A stretch of 5,345 nt of DNA from an uncultured Corynebacterium sp. (GCA_946222625.1 CAMILJ010000146.1:1-5345), one strand, 5' to 3'. Positions 1-5,345 are shown, counted from the stretch's first letter. Translations and numbers: made by a program. The notes: generated by a model from the letters alone, not told the origin.

Positions 1-50
1 CCTCCCATGCGTGTGCCGCGTCCGCCCGCCAAAACAATGACACCTGGCAT
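1..50 (-). CDS. mobA: Molybdenum cofactor guanylyltransferase MobA, N-terminus only (partial)
   Basis: Only the first 16 codons are present; the rest lies beyond the left edge. The peptide MPGVIVLAGGRGTRMG carries the nucleotide-binding loop of the MobA-like nucleotidyltransferase family, whose usual form is LAGGxSxRMGG. By family knowledge MobA transfers GMP from GTP to Moco in the cytoplasm to make MGD, the form used by DMSO-reductase-type enzymes. The ATG at 50-48 sits 6 nt after the moaC stop and in the same frame. A strong Shine-Dalgarno sequence, GGAAGGA, lies inside the moaC tail with 9 nt of spacing, which implies translational coupling. The GxGTR pattern also occurs in sugar-phosphate nucleotidyltransferases, so the call rests on the RMGG ending and on the Moco gene context. 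Confidence 0.82.
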   Translation of the reverse strand, partial: MPGVIVLAGGRGTRMG

Positions 51-56
51 TGTTCT

Positions 57-542
57 CTATCCTTCCGCGCCGGGCAGTTCGCGGGACCAATCACCCGAGC
101 GACCGCCGGACTTTGCGGTGATGCCGCAGCGCCGGATATAGGCGGAGCGGTCGACGCCTTTTACCATGTCGATGAGCGCTAGGGCGGCGATGTTCACCGC
201 GGTGAGCGCCTCCATTTCCACGCCGGTGCGGTCGGCGGTGCGAACTGTGGCTTCGATGAAAACGTGGTCTTCACACAGCTCAATATCCACCGCACAGCCA
301 TGTACCCCAATGGTGTGGGCCAGCGGAAGGAGATCAGGAACCTTCTTGGCCGCCGCGATGCCAGCAACACGCGCAACCGCAAGCACGTCACCTTTGGGCA
401 CGCTTCCCTCCCGCAGCGCGGTGAGAACTTCTGGTGAGCACGCGACCTCGCCTTGGGCGGTAGCTGTGCGTACCGTGGGCTGTTTTTCGGTGACGTCCAC
501 CATGTAGGCGGAGCCGGCGGCGTTGAGGTGAGTGAACTTCAT
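57..542 (-). CDS. moaC: Cyclic pyranopterin monophosphate synthase MoaC
   Basis: MoaC converts the MoaA product 3',8-cyclo-7,8-dihydro-GTP into cyclic pyranopterin monophosphate in the cytoplasm, the second half of the first Moco step. The protein is 161 aa, the same as E. coli MoaC. Visible family motifs are FTHLNAAGSAYMVDV at 3-17, PKGDVLAVARVAGIAAAK at 49-66, LLPLAH at 71-76, GVEMEALTAV at 107-116 and KSGGRSGD at 144-151. Residues matching the E. coli active site are K50, H76, E109, E111, D125 and K128, so it should be active. A75 stands where many homologues have Cys next to the His (PLCH), which is not catalytic. The ATG at 542 is chosen because MKFTHL is the standard family beginning. 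An AGGAAAGGA Shine-Dalgarno lies 13 nt upstream, a little far. It is 127 nt downstream of moeA and 6 nt before mobA. Confidence 0.96.
   Translation of the reverse strand: MKFTHLNAAGSAYMVDVTEKQPTVRTATAQGEVACSPEVLTALREGSVPKGDVLAVARVAGIAAAKKVPDLLPLAHTIGVHGCAVDIELCEDHVFIEATVRTADRTGVEMEALTAVNIAALALIDMVKGVDRSAYIRRCGITAKSGGRSGDWSRELPGAEG
60..66 (-). promoter_or_regulatory. Ribosome binding site of mobA
   Basis: The minus strand reads GGAAGGA here, 9 nt before the mobA ATG. It overlaps the last codons and first stop base region of moaC, so ribosomes finishing moaC can re-initiate on mobA. Confidence 0.7.
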
Positions 543-555
543 GTCTAAACAAGAA

Positions 556-564
556 TCCTTTCCT
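556..564 (-). promoter_or_regulatory. Ribosome binding site of moaC
   Basis: The minus strand reads AGGAAAGGA, a purine-rich Shine-Dalgarno match. It leaves 13 nt before the ATG at 542-540, longer than the usual 5-9 nt. No closer alternative start codon in the frame fits the family better. Confidence 0.55.
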
Positions 565-583
565 AGCGTGGACCTAGCCTAGC
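562..583. repeat. Three short CCTAGC direct repeats upstream of moaC
   Basis: CCTAGC occurs at 562-567, 573-578 and 578-583 on the plus strand; the last two share one base and the first two are 11 nt apart, about one helical turn. Read on the minus strand the cluster contains TAGGCT (581-576), a TANNNT-type -10 candidate that would start RNA near 569, just ahead of the moaC ribosome binding site. No recognisable -35 element accompanies it. The cluster could be a promoter or operator for a separate moaC-mobA transcript, or chance. Confidence 0.3.
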
Positions 584-669
584 TGACGAAGAGTAGTCCG
601 ATCCGGGTGTTCAGATGCGCGATCTTTGGCAGCAACGGAGGGGTGGGGATGTGGAGGCGGATTGTGAAG

Positions 670-1887
670 CTAGTAGGGGTAGACGGTAAGTTGCTCGCCG
701 GCAGAGACCGGACTCGTCAACAGTGCAAAGCCGTGTGTGCCCGGTAGCGCGGCAACGTGGTGGCTGCGCATACGCGGACCCGGCGGTGGGCTTGCGGTGA
801 TGGTTTCGGCCATGGTGATGGAGCACGGCTGAATGAGCGGGTGGTGCGGTTCGGGGAAGTCCGCACCGGCGACGGCGGTGAGACACGGCCGGTCCTTGAC
901 ATCCGTGGGGCGGGGCAGTCCGCGCAGAGAGCACAGCAGTTGGGTGAGGTAGAGGTGTGCGGAGACAAACGCCGCCACCGGGTTGCCCGGCAAACACACC
1001 ACGGGGATACCGTCCCAGAGCGCATGGCCTTGTGGCGCGCCGGGCCGCTGGTTGACGTGCCCGAACCAGTAAGAATCGCGTTCCACGGCATCCTCGATCA
1101 CAGCGCGGACCACGTCGAAAGCGCCTGCGGACACGCCACCGGTGGTGACAATGAGATCGGAATCCGCAGCGGCCGCGTTGAAGCGACGGTGCAGCTCAAT
1201 GGGGGAATCTCCACAGGCCGTGCGGGTGATCTCGCAGAGACCGGTGGAAGAAATGAGGGCTTCGAGCATGGGCCCATTCGAATCGGAAAGCTGGCCGTTG
1301 AGCAGCTCCTCACCCGTGGCAATGATGGTCACTCGTGGGATGCGGTGAACCACGGCGGCGTCTACACCGGAGGAGAGGGCGGCGGCGATAAGGGGGGCAT
1401 CGACAAGCGTGGCAGAACCGGCGAGTTGGTGGCCGGCGCTGATGTGGGAGCCGCGCCGCCGGATATGGTTATGGTCGGGCAGGTGGTGCACCGTGACGGT
1501 TTCAGGCACAGGTCCGGGCCCCGGGGGCACATCGGTGTTTTCTACTGGAATGACCAGGCCATCAAACCCCTCCGGAACCTCCCCGCCAGTCATGATTCGC
1601 ACCGCGGTCCCAGGCTGCGGGACCTGGGCGGGTGAGCCTGCTGGGACATCCCCTATGACAGGCAGGGTGAATGGCTTGGTGACGTCAACAGGTGAGGACG
1701 GAGCTGGGATGAGGAAGCCATCCATCGCCGAATTATCCTGCGGCGGGAGGGGAAGGCGGGCGAAGAGCGGCTCGGCCAGAACGCGGCCTGGTAGAAGGGG
1801 AGCGCGCTCCGCAGGCAGGGCGCGAACCAATGCGTGGAGGCGGTCGAAGTACTCCTCGATGCTTAAGTCAGTCCCAGTGCTTGTCAT
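670..1887 (-). CDS. moeA: Molybdopterin molybdotransferase MoeA
   Basis: MoeA inserts molybdate into adenylyl-molybdopterin to give active Moco in the cytoplasm. From the chosen start the protein is 405 aa, normal for the family. Motifs in order are PPQDNSAMDGF at 48-58, IMTGGEVPEGFDGLVIPVE at 98-116, RVTIIATGEELL at 185-196, DSNGPML at 202-208, VTTGGVSAGAFD at 247-258 and the PGNPVAAF loop at 300-307. The C-terminal domain ends ..GEQLTVYPY as in actinobacterial homologues. The frame is open 24 codons further upstream, but that extension overlaps moaA and lacks family similarity, so the ATG at 1887 (MTSTGTDLSIEEYF) is preferred. It lies 10 nt after the moaA stop with only a weak GGG-type ribosome binding site, which suggests coupling to moaA. 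The KPGKP loop of E. coli MoeA reads RPGAP here (281-285). No terminator is visible after it. Confidence 0.95.
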   Translation of the reverse strand: MTSTGTDLSIEEYFDRLHALVRALPAERAPLLPGRVLAEPLFARLPLPPQDNSAMDGFLIPAPSSPVDVTKPFTLPVIGDVPAGSPAQVPQPGTAVRIMTGGEVPEGFDGLVIPVENTDVPPGPGPVPETVTVHHLPDHNHIRRRGSHISAGHQLAGSATLVDAPLIAAALSSGVDAAVVHRIPRVTIIATGEELLNGQLSDSNGPMLEALISSTGLCEITRTACGDSPIELHRRFNAAAADSDLIVTTGGVSAGAFDVVRAVIEDAVERDSYWFGHVNQRPGAPQGHALWDGIPVVCLPGNPVAAFVSAHLYLTQLLCSLRGLPRPTDVKDRPCLTAVAGADFPEPHHPLIQPCSITMAETITASPPPGPRMRSHHVAALPGTHGFALLTSPVSAGEQLTVYPY

Positions 1888-1897
1888 TGCACCCAAT

Positions 1898-3031
1898 CTA
1901 GCCGCCGATGGCGGCCATCGGGCGATCGGGCTGGAGGAATCCTTCATCATCCACACCATGGCCCGGAAGCTTCTTCCACATTTCGCCTGCCCACGCGGCG
2001 GCGAGTTCCGCGTCGCTGGTGCCGCTGCGCAACAAGTCGCGCAAGGATGTCTCAGAGTTCCCGAACAAGCAGTTACGCACAGCGCCGTCCGCGGTGAGTC
2101 GCGTGCGGTCGCAATTGCTGCAGAAAGGCCTTGTCACGGATGCGACGACGCCGATTCGGCCTGCCGGTATAAAGCCATCGCGTGATTGTGCATTCCATAG
2201 CGCGGCGGGGGCTGAGCCGCGGGGACTTTGCACAGGTGTGAGCTCGAATTCTTCACCCAAACGAGCCAAGATATCTTCCGCGGTCACCATCCGAGAGCGT
2301 TCCCATTCTTCGCGCGGCCCTAGTGGCATCTGCTCGATAAAGCGCAGTTGCGCGCCTCGCTCGAGGCAGTAGCGCGCCAAGGGGACGATGTCCTCCTCAT
2401 TTACTCCGGGCATAACTACGGCATTGACTTTGACCGTGCCCAGACGCCCTTCGCGGTGGGCCGCGGTGGCAGCTTCGATGGCGGCGAAGACATCGCCCAG
2501 CCTGTCGCGCCGGGTGAGGCGGGCATAAAGCTCAGGATCAATGGTGTCTAGGGAGATGTTGACACGGTCCAGCCCCGCCTCAATGAGGCCGTCCAGGCGG
2601 CGGGGGAGTCCCAAGCCATTGGTCGTCAGCGCGGTGGCCGGAGCCAACTCTTCGTCTGTGCGTAGCTGGGTGGTGGCGGCGATAATCTTCTCTAGCGACT
2701 TGCGCAGCAAAGGTTCACCGCCGGTAAAGCGCACCTGACGGATGCCCAATTGGGTCACGGCAATCCTGATGAGACGAATAGTCTCGTCGTCGCTGAGGGT
2801 CTGTGCAGTGGGCATCCACTCGAGCCCCTCGGCAGGCATGCAGTAGGTGCAACGTAGGTTGCAGCGATCCGTCAGCGAGACTCGAAGGTCGCGTGCTTGG
2901 CGTCCATAACGGTCGAGCAAGTCGCGGCGGCCATCGCTATGAGCTGGCGGGAGGTCCGGAGGCGTTGTATCGTCCCCGCCGCGGGCAGCCCCGCGTGGGG
3001 TGGGCGTAGGCAGAAAGACGCGATCAGACAT
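1898..3031 (-). CDS. moaA: GTP 3',8-cyclase MoaA (radical SAM)
   Basis: MoaA is a radical-SAM enzyme that cyclises GTP to 3',8-cyclo-7,8-dihydro-GTP, the first Moco step. From the ATG at 3031 it is 377 aa. The N-terminal [4Fe-4S] site is C57-x3-C61-x2-C64 in TDRCNLRCTYCMP, the SAM-binding GGEP is at 104-107, and VNISLDT (157-163) and RFIEQMP (230-236) follow. The second, GTP-binding cluster is C304-x2-C307-x13-C321. Arginines R50, R309 and R311 match the GTP-contacting arginines known in S. aureus MoaA. The protein ends in Gly-Gly, the conserved tail needed for activity in this family. Residues 1-36 are a Pro/Gly-rich extension beyond the usual core. A GTG 9 nt further upstream (3040) is an alternative start, but it overlaps the -10 hexamer. 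The gene follows the acyl-CoA ligase by 50 nt and precedes moeA by 10 nt. Confidence 0.97.
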   Translation of the reverse strand: MSDRVFLPTPTPRGAARGGDDTTPPDLPPAHSDGRRDLLDRYGRQARDLRVSLTDRCNLRCTYCMPAEGLEWMPTAQTLSDDETIRLIRIAVTQLGIRQVRFTGGEPLLRKSLEKIIAATTQLRTDEELAPATALTTNGLGLPRRLDGLIEAGLDRVNISLDTIDPELYARLTRRDRLGDVFAAIEAATAAHREGRLGTVKVNAVVMPGVNEEDIVPLARYCLERGAQLRFIEQMPLGPREEWERSRMVTAEDILARLGEEFELTPVQSPRGSAPAALWNAQSRDGFIPAGRIGVVASVTRPFCSNCDRTRLTADGAVRNCLFGNSETSLRDLLRSGTSDAELAAAWAGEMWKKLPGHGVDDEGFLQPDRPMAAIGG

Positions 3032-3038
3032 TGACCAC

Positions 3039-3044
3039 ACTTTA
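3039..3044 (-). promoter_or_regulatory. Candidate -10 element of a leaderless moaA promoter
   Basis: The minus strand reads TAAAGT, a match to the corynebacterial TANANT -10 consensus, followed by 7 nt and the moaA ATG. Transcription would start at or next to the A of the ATG, giving a leaderless mRNA, which fits the lack of any Shine-Dalgarno there. The best -35 at a 17-nt spacer is TATAGA (3067-3062), a weak match, as is common in corynebacteria. This is a prediction from position and consensus only. Confidence 0.5.
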
Positions 3045-3054
3045 GTCGGACTAA
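3042..3054. promoter_or_regulatory. 13-bp palindrome overlapping the moaA -10 region (candidate operator)
   Basis: The plus strand reads TTAGTC-G-GACTAA, perfect 6-bp arms around one central base. The left arm overlaps three bases of the TAAAGT -10 hexamer, so a bound protein would block RNA polymerase at moaA. It lies in the 50-base gap between the ligase stop and the moaA start. The arms are too AT-rich and the loop too short for a terminator hairpin. I do not recognise the cognate regulator. Confidence 0.4.
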
Positions 3055-3081
3055 TAGCAGATCTATAGTCGCGCGGCCCCT

Positions 3082-4833
3082 TTATTGCATGGCGCCATCT
3101 TCGGCGTCGATACGTTGGGCCTCGCCCGGGCCCTTGAGCCGGATGATGTTGTACTCGCCCTCCGCAAGGTGGGCCCTCAGGTCCTTCTTATCGAATTTGC
3201 CCACCGAGGTCTTATCGATGGACTTCACGAAGGTCCAGTACTCCGGCAGCATCCAAGAGGGCAGCTCGGAGCGCATTCCGTCACGCAGGCGCTCGGCGGT
3301 CTCAATCGTGGGGCTGATATCTGCGGCGAGCACGGTGACGGCCAGCGGGCGCTCCACCCACTGCTTGTCGGGGTAGCCAATGACGGCGCATTCAAGCACC
3401 ACCGGGTTGGCCATGATGAGGTTTTCCAACTGGACGGAGTAGATCCACTCGCCGCCGGAACGGATGACATCGCGCGCACGATCCTCCACGGTGAGGAAGC
3501 CATCCTCGTTGACGAACCCGACGTCACCAGTGCGCAGCCAGCCATCGGCCGTGAACTTGGAGGCCGCATCTTCGACGTCTTTCCCGCGGAATTCGTGGGC
3601 GGCGCCGCCGTTCTCTGACGTGGGCGAGTGATAGTAGGAGCCGGTCACCAGGTTGCCGCGCACCTGGATCTCGCCGGCATTACGGTCTGTGGTGTTGACC
3701 ACGTGGCCGTCATTGACCACCCGGTATTCCAGGGAGGAGGGGAAGCGCCCCTGGGAAATGCGGTAGGCCCACCGGGCTTCACCCGAAGCACCTGAGGGCG
3801 GGCGCGCCACGGTACCCACCGTGGTGGTTTCCGCCATGCCCCACACGTGAACCACGTCCACGCCATAGCGCTCTTCCCAGCTCTTGATGAGCTGCGGCGG
3901 GACTGGCGAGCCGCCGGCAAAAATCTCCGTCAGCGTCATACGCTCCGGCGGGTTCTTGAGGTAGTGCACGAAGAGCTGGATCCAGATGGTGGGCACGCCA
4001 TGCGCCACGCGCGGGGAGGTAGCGGCGATGATCTTGGCCAGGGTGGCGGGGGAGACGTCGGCGTCGGGAAGCACCAGCGGCGTGCCCGTCATCCAGGCAG
4101 CAAAGGGAACACCCCAGCTCAGCACGTGGTAGATGGGGATACAGCACAGGAAGGTCTCGCCGTGGGTCACACACAGGGAGTCGGAGGAGCGCAATTGCAT
4201 CCCCTCCAAAAACAGGGCGCGGTGAGAGTAGAGCACACCTTTCGGCGCGCCGGTAGTGCCAGTGGAGTAGCACAAGGCGGCAGCGGTGTGCTCATCCAAC
4301 ACCGGCCAGTTGTACACGGTGGAGCGCCCATCAAGAAGCTGTTCGTAGCTATAAACCTCAACGTTGCCCGGCAGTGCAATGCTGGGCTTGTCGACGCCCG
4401 TGAAAACCACCGCGCGCACGCACTCCACCCCGTCCAGTACGCGGGCAAGCTGCTCCGCTAACCGGGCATCTGCGACGATGATGCGAACTTCGGCGTGGTT
4501 GATGATGTGCCGGATCTGGTCATTCATGAGCTGCTTGTTGAGCGGCGTAAACACCGCTCCCTTGCAGGCCGTGCCGAAAAGCACCTCGAGGTGTTCGGCG
4601 CAATTCCACATCAGGGAGCCCACGCGTTCGTCGCCGGTGATGCCGAGCGTGTCGTGCAGGGCGTGGGCGAAAGCGGCGGCGCGTGCACCGATATCGGCGA
4701 AGGTTGTTTCTTCGCGTTCGTTGCCGGGATCGGCGCTGTGCCACGTGACTACCTGGGTTTGGCCGTGGACGGAGGAACCATACTCCAGGATGCGGGTGAG
4801 GGACAGCGGGATATCCTGCATTGTGGAGAGCAT
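3082..4833 (-). CDS. Fatty-acid--CoA ligase (acyl-CoA synthetase, FadD type)
   Basis: An ANL-superfamily adenylating enzyme predicted to convert a fatty acid, ATP and CoA into acyl-CoA, AMP and pyrophosphate; the chain-length preference cannot be read from sequence. From the ATG at 4833 it is 583 aa. The ATP loop is YSTGTTGAPKG at 189-199, the A5 motif VWGMAETT at 330-337, and the A7 motif GWLRTGDVG at 431-439. The hinge and acyl-binding segment DRARDVIRSGGEWIYSVQLE is at 451-470. The catalytic lysine of the C-terminal domain is probably K546 in KTSVGKFDKKDLR. There is no signal peptide or membrane segment. The start is chosen because MLSTMQDIPL is the common beginning of this family in mycolata and because it sits 7 nt from a -10 hexamer; the frame is open 29 codons further but without similarity, and ATG 4821 is a less likely alternative. 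It is 50 nt upstream of moaA, with no evident Moco role. Confidence 0.92.
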   Translation of the reverse strand: MLSTMQDIPLSLTRILEYGSSVHGQTQVVTWHSADPGNEREETTFADIGARAAAFAHALHDTLGITGDERVGSLMWNCAEHLEVLFGTACKGAVFTPLNKQLMNDQIRHIINHAEVRIIVADARLAEQLARVLDGVECVRAVVFTGVDKPSIALPGNVEVYSYEQLLDGRSTVYNWPVLDEHTAAALCYSTGTTGAPKGVLYSHRALFLEGMQLRSSDSLCVTHGETFLCCIPIYHVLSWGVPFAAWMTGTPLVLPDADVSPATLAKIIAATSPRVAHGVPTIWIQLFVHYLKNPPERMTLTEIFAGGSPVPPQLIKSWEERYGVDVVHVWGMAETTTVGTVARPPSGASGEARWAYRISQGRFPSSLEYRVVNDGHVVNTTDRNAGEIQVRGNLVTGSYYHSPTSENGGAAHEFRGKDVEDAASKFTADGWLRTGDVGFVNEDGFLTVEDRARDVIRSGGEWIYSVQLENLIMANPVVLECAVIGYPDKQWVERPLAVTVLAADISPTIETAERLRDGMRSELPSWMLPEYWTFVKSIDKTSVGKFDKKDLRAHLAEGEYNIIRLKGPGEAQRIDAEDGAMQ

Positions 4834-4840
4834 GCGCACC

Positions 4841-4846
4841 ACTTTA
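4841..4846 (-). promoter_or_regulatory. Candidate -10 element of a leaderless ligase promoter
   Basis: The minus strand reads TAAAGT followed by GGTGCGC and the ATG at 4833, the same hexamer and the same 7-nt distance as at moaA. No Shine-Dalgarno precedes the ATG, so a leaderless transcript is expected. No convincing -35 element lies 16-19 nt upstream. Confidence 0.5.
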
Positions 4847-4962
4847 GCCGTGTCAGTGTGAGCGCGGTGGATGGATGCGGTATAGTTGTTCGCGACTGGC
4901 GGGGAAAGCCTTCCTCGCACCTCCGAGCTCCCTCCACGGCGCGCACACCTGCGGTGAAAAAC

Positions 4963-5145
4963 TCATGGCAGTCCAACGGTGCGCGCGGCAATGAGAGGGT
5001 AGAGATACGCTCGCAGTCGCCTTCTTAAAATATCTCCCCGCGATTGACCCGCGGCCGCTTCCTTCAGTTCTTCGAATTCTTTTCGGAGTTCAACAAGGAG
5101 TTCTTCACGTTCTGCTCCGCAGGGCCGGAGAGGGGGGAGAGCCAA
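4963..5145 (-). CDS. Doubtful small ORF with coiled-coil-like segment
   Basis: The frame could encode 60 aa only from a TTG codon; no ATG or GTG is available between it and the preceding in-frame stop at 5206-5208. The middle is highly charged (REELLVELRKEFEELKEA) with leucine/phenylalanine spacing that would favour an amphipathic helix, followed by a basic segment ending TVGLP. I recognise no family. GC at third codon positions in the charged and basic part is about 40 percent by my count, well below what the neighbouring genes appear to use, which argues against a native, expressed gene. A GGTGG sequence about 6 nt before the TTG is the only possible ribosome binding site. It could be a small protein, the 3' remnant of a decayed gene, or chance. 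Confidence 0.15.
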   Translation of the reverse strand: MALPPLRPCGAEREELLVELRKEFEELKEAAAGQSRGDILRRRLRAYLYPLIAARTVGLP

Positions 5146-5242
5146 AGAAAACCACCGCCCACGGGGATCGCGGTCGCGTGAACTCGCTGGTGGCGGCGGA
5201 CCATCTCAATTACACACTGGCTTCCAACGCCCACGTGAAGCG

Positions 5243-5264
5243 GCACCACGCACAGTGCGGGTGC
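5243..5264. promoter_or_regulatory. Interrupted dyad upstream of the right-end gene (candidate operator or hairpin)
   Basis: On the plus strand the arms are GCACC-A-CGCAC and GTGCG-GGTGC around a central A (5254). All ten base pairs match, with a single unpaired A (5248) in the left arm. The core CGCACAGTGCG (5249-5259) is a perfect 11-bp palindrome. It ends 45 nt before the GTG at 5310, where an operator or 5'-UTR hairpin would sit. It has no U-tract, so it is not an intrinsic terminator. Confidence 0.35.
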
Positions 5265-5297
5265 GGATTAACAGACGGCGCGCGTTGGTGAAGCGAC

Positions 5298-5304
5298 GAA
5301 AGGA
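5298..5304 (+). promoter_or_regulatory. Ribosome binding site of the right-end gene
   Basis: GAAAGGA lies 5 nt before the GTG at 5310. It is the main evidence that the plus-strand frame at the window edge is a real gene start, and it shows that this transcript, unlike those of the ligase and moaA, carries a leader. Confidence 0.65.
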
Positions 5305-5309
5305 TATCC

Positions 5310-5345
5310 GTGAGCGATACGGACAAGACCGCAGCACAGGATCTC
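5310..5345 (+). CDS. Unidentified protein, N-terminal 12 residues only (partial)
   Basis: Translation from the GTG gives MSDTDKTAAQDL, which then leaves the window. The start is supported by a well-placed GAAAGGA ribosome binding site 5 nt upstream. The residues are hydrophilic, so there is no signal peptide in the visible part. Twelve residues are too few to assign a family, and I give no function. It is transcribed divergently from the fatty-acid--CoA ligase. Confidence 0.6.
   Translation, partial: MSDTDKTAAQDL

Larger units (their letters stand above)
4834..5309. other. Divergent intergenic region between the ligase and the right-end gene
   Basis: This 476-base stretch separates two divergent starts and holds no gene I can support. 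Items visible in it are the ligase -10 at 4841-4846 and plus-strand -10-like hexamers TATAGT (4881-4886) and TAAAAT (5026-5031), both without a good -35. There is also an inverted repeat GCGCGCAC/GTGCGCGC at 4939-4946 and 4979-4986, a weak minus-strand open frame (4963-5145), and a dyad at 5243-5264. Its base use is more mixed than the flanking genes, with an A-rich purine run on the minus strand around 5065-5110. It is long for a corynebacterial promoter region, leaving room for a small RNA, a small protein or gene decay. Confidence 0.6.

Noticed and set aside
543..669. Moco riboswitch or terminator in the moeA-moaC gap
   Set aside because: No stem-loop of useful size or U-tract is visible, and the length and pairing expected of a Moco riboswitch are absent. 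The moaA leader (50 nt or less) is too short for one as well.
757..1635. A 292-codon plus-strand open frame opposite moeA
   Set aside because: Long antisense frames are expected opposite GC-rich genes. The minus strand has the full MoeA motif series, while this translation has biased low-complexity composition and no recognisable domain.
1888..1959. Longer MoeA start overlapping the moaA 3' end
   Set aside because: The added 24 residues simply read moaA codons in another frame and have no MoeA similarity; the ATG at 1887 gives the expected N-terminus.
1409..2185. A 258-codon plus-strand open frame across the moeA/moaA junction
   Set aside because: It spans the antisense of two confidently identified genes and shows no motifs.
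3847..4461. A 204-codon plus-strand open frame opposite the ligase, and a similar one at 4495-5028
   Set aside because: His/Gly/Arg-rich shadow of the ligase coding strand. The second runs out at a stop in the intergenic region and has no ribosome binding site or family similarity.
4834..4920. Longer ligase start at 4920
   Set aside because: The extra 29 residues lack family similarity and contain the -10 hexamer, so they are probably promoter DNA.
4939..4986. Inverted repeat GCGCGCAC / GTGCGCGC with a 32-nt loop
   Set aside because: Eight pairs of alternating G/C in GC-rich DNA with a long loop is weak; there is no U-tract, and it fits no known RNA family I can recognise.
5115..5130. Short stem CTCCG / CGGAG as a terminator
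   Set aside because: Only five pairs and no U-tract on either strand.

Overview
The window looks like chromosomal DNA from a high-GC actinobacterium, most likely a Corynebacterium or close relative. This is an inference from four things: GC-rich codon use, -10 hexamers of the TANANT type placed immediately in front of start codons without ribosome binding sites (leaderless genes), an acyl-CoA synthetase beginning MLSTMQDIPL as in mycolata FadD-type enzymes, and a GTG start at the right end. I cannot name the species.

Layout: all complete genes are on the minus strand, so transcription runs from right to left. From right to left they are a fatty-acid--CoA ligase (3082-4833), moaA (1898-3031), moeA (670-1887), moaC (57-542), and the first 16 codons of mobA (1-50), which runs off the left edge. 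At the far right a plus-strand gene starts at 5310 (GTG) and runs off the window after 12 codons. Between it and the ligase lies a 476-base divergent intergenic region.

The genes from moaA to mobA form a molybdenum-cofactor (Moco) block. MoaA and MoaC turn GTP into cyclic pyranopterin monophosphate. MoeA inserts molybdate into adenylated molybdopterin. MobA attaches GMP to give the bis-MGD form used by DMSO-reductase-family enzymes such as respiratory nitrate reductase and formate dehydrogenase. The molybdopterin synthase genes (moaD, moaE) and the adenylyltransferase (mog/moaB) are not in the window. Spacing is tight at moaA-moeA (10 nt) and moaC-mobA (6 nt, same frame). It is looser at moeA-moaC (127 nt) and ligase-moaA (50 nt), so additional promoters at those two points are plausible.

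The ligase activates fatty acids to acyl-CoA and has no obvious biochemical link to Moco. It and moaA share the same promoter-to-start layout (CTAAAGT, 7 nt after the hexamer, then ATG). A 13-bp palindrome overlaps the moaA -10 region. I see no mobile element, CRISPR array, tRNA, rRNA or convincing terminator, and no clear sign of an undescribed multigene system. The points most worth a second look are regulatory (the moaA palindrome, the paired leaderless promoters, the dyad in front of the right-end gene) and the poorly explained divergent intergenic region.
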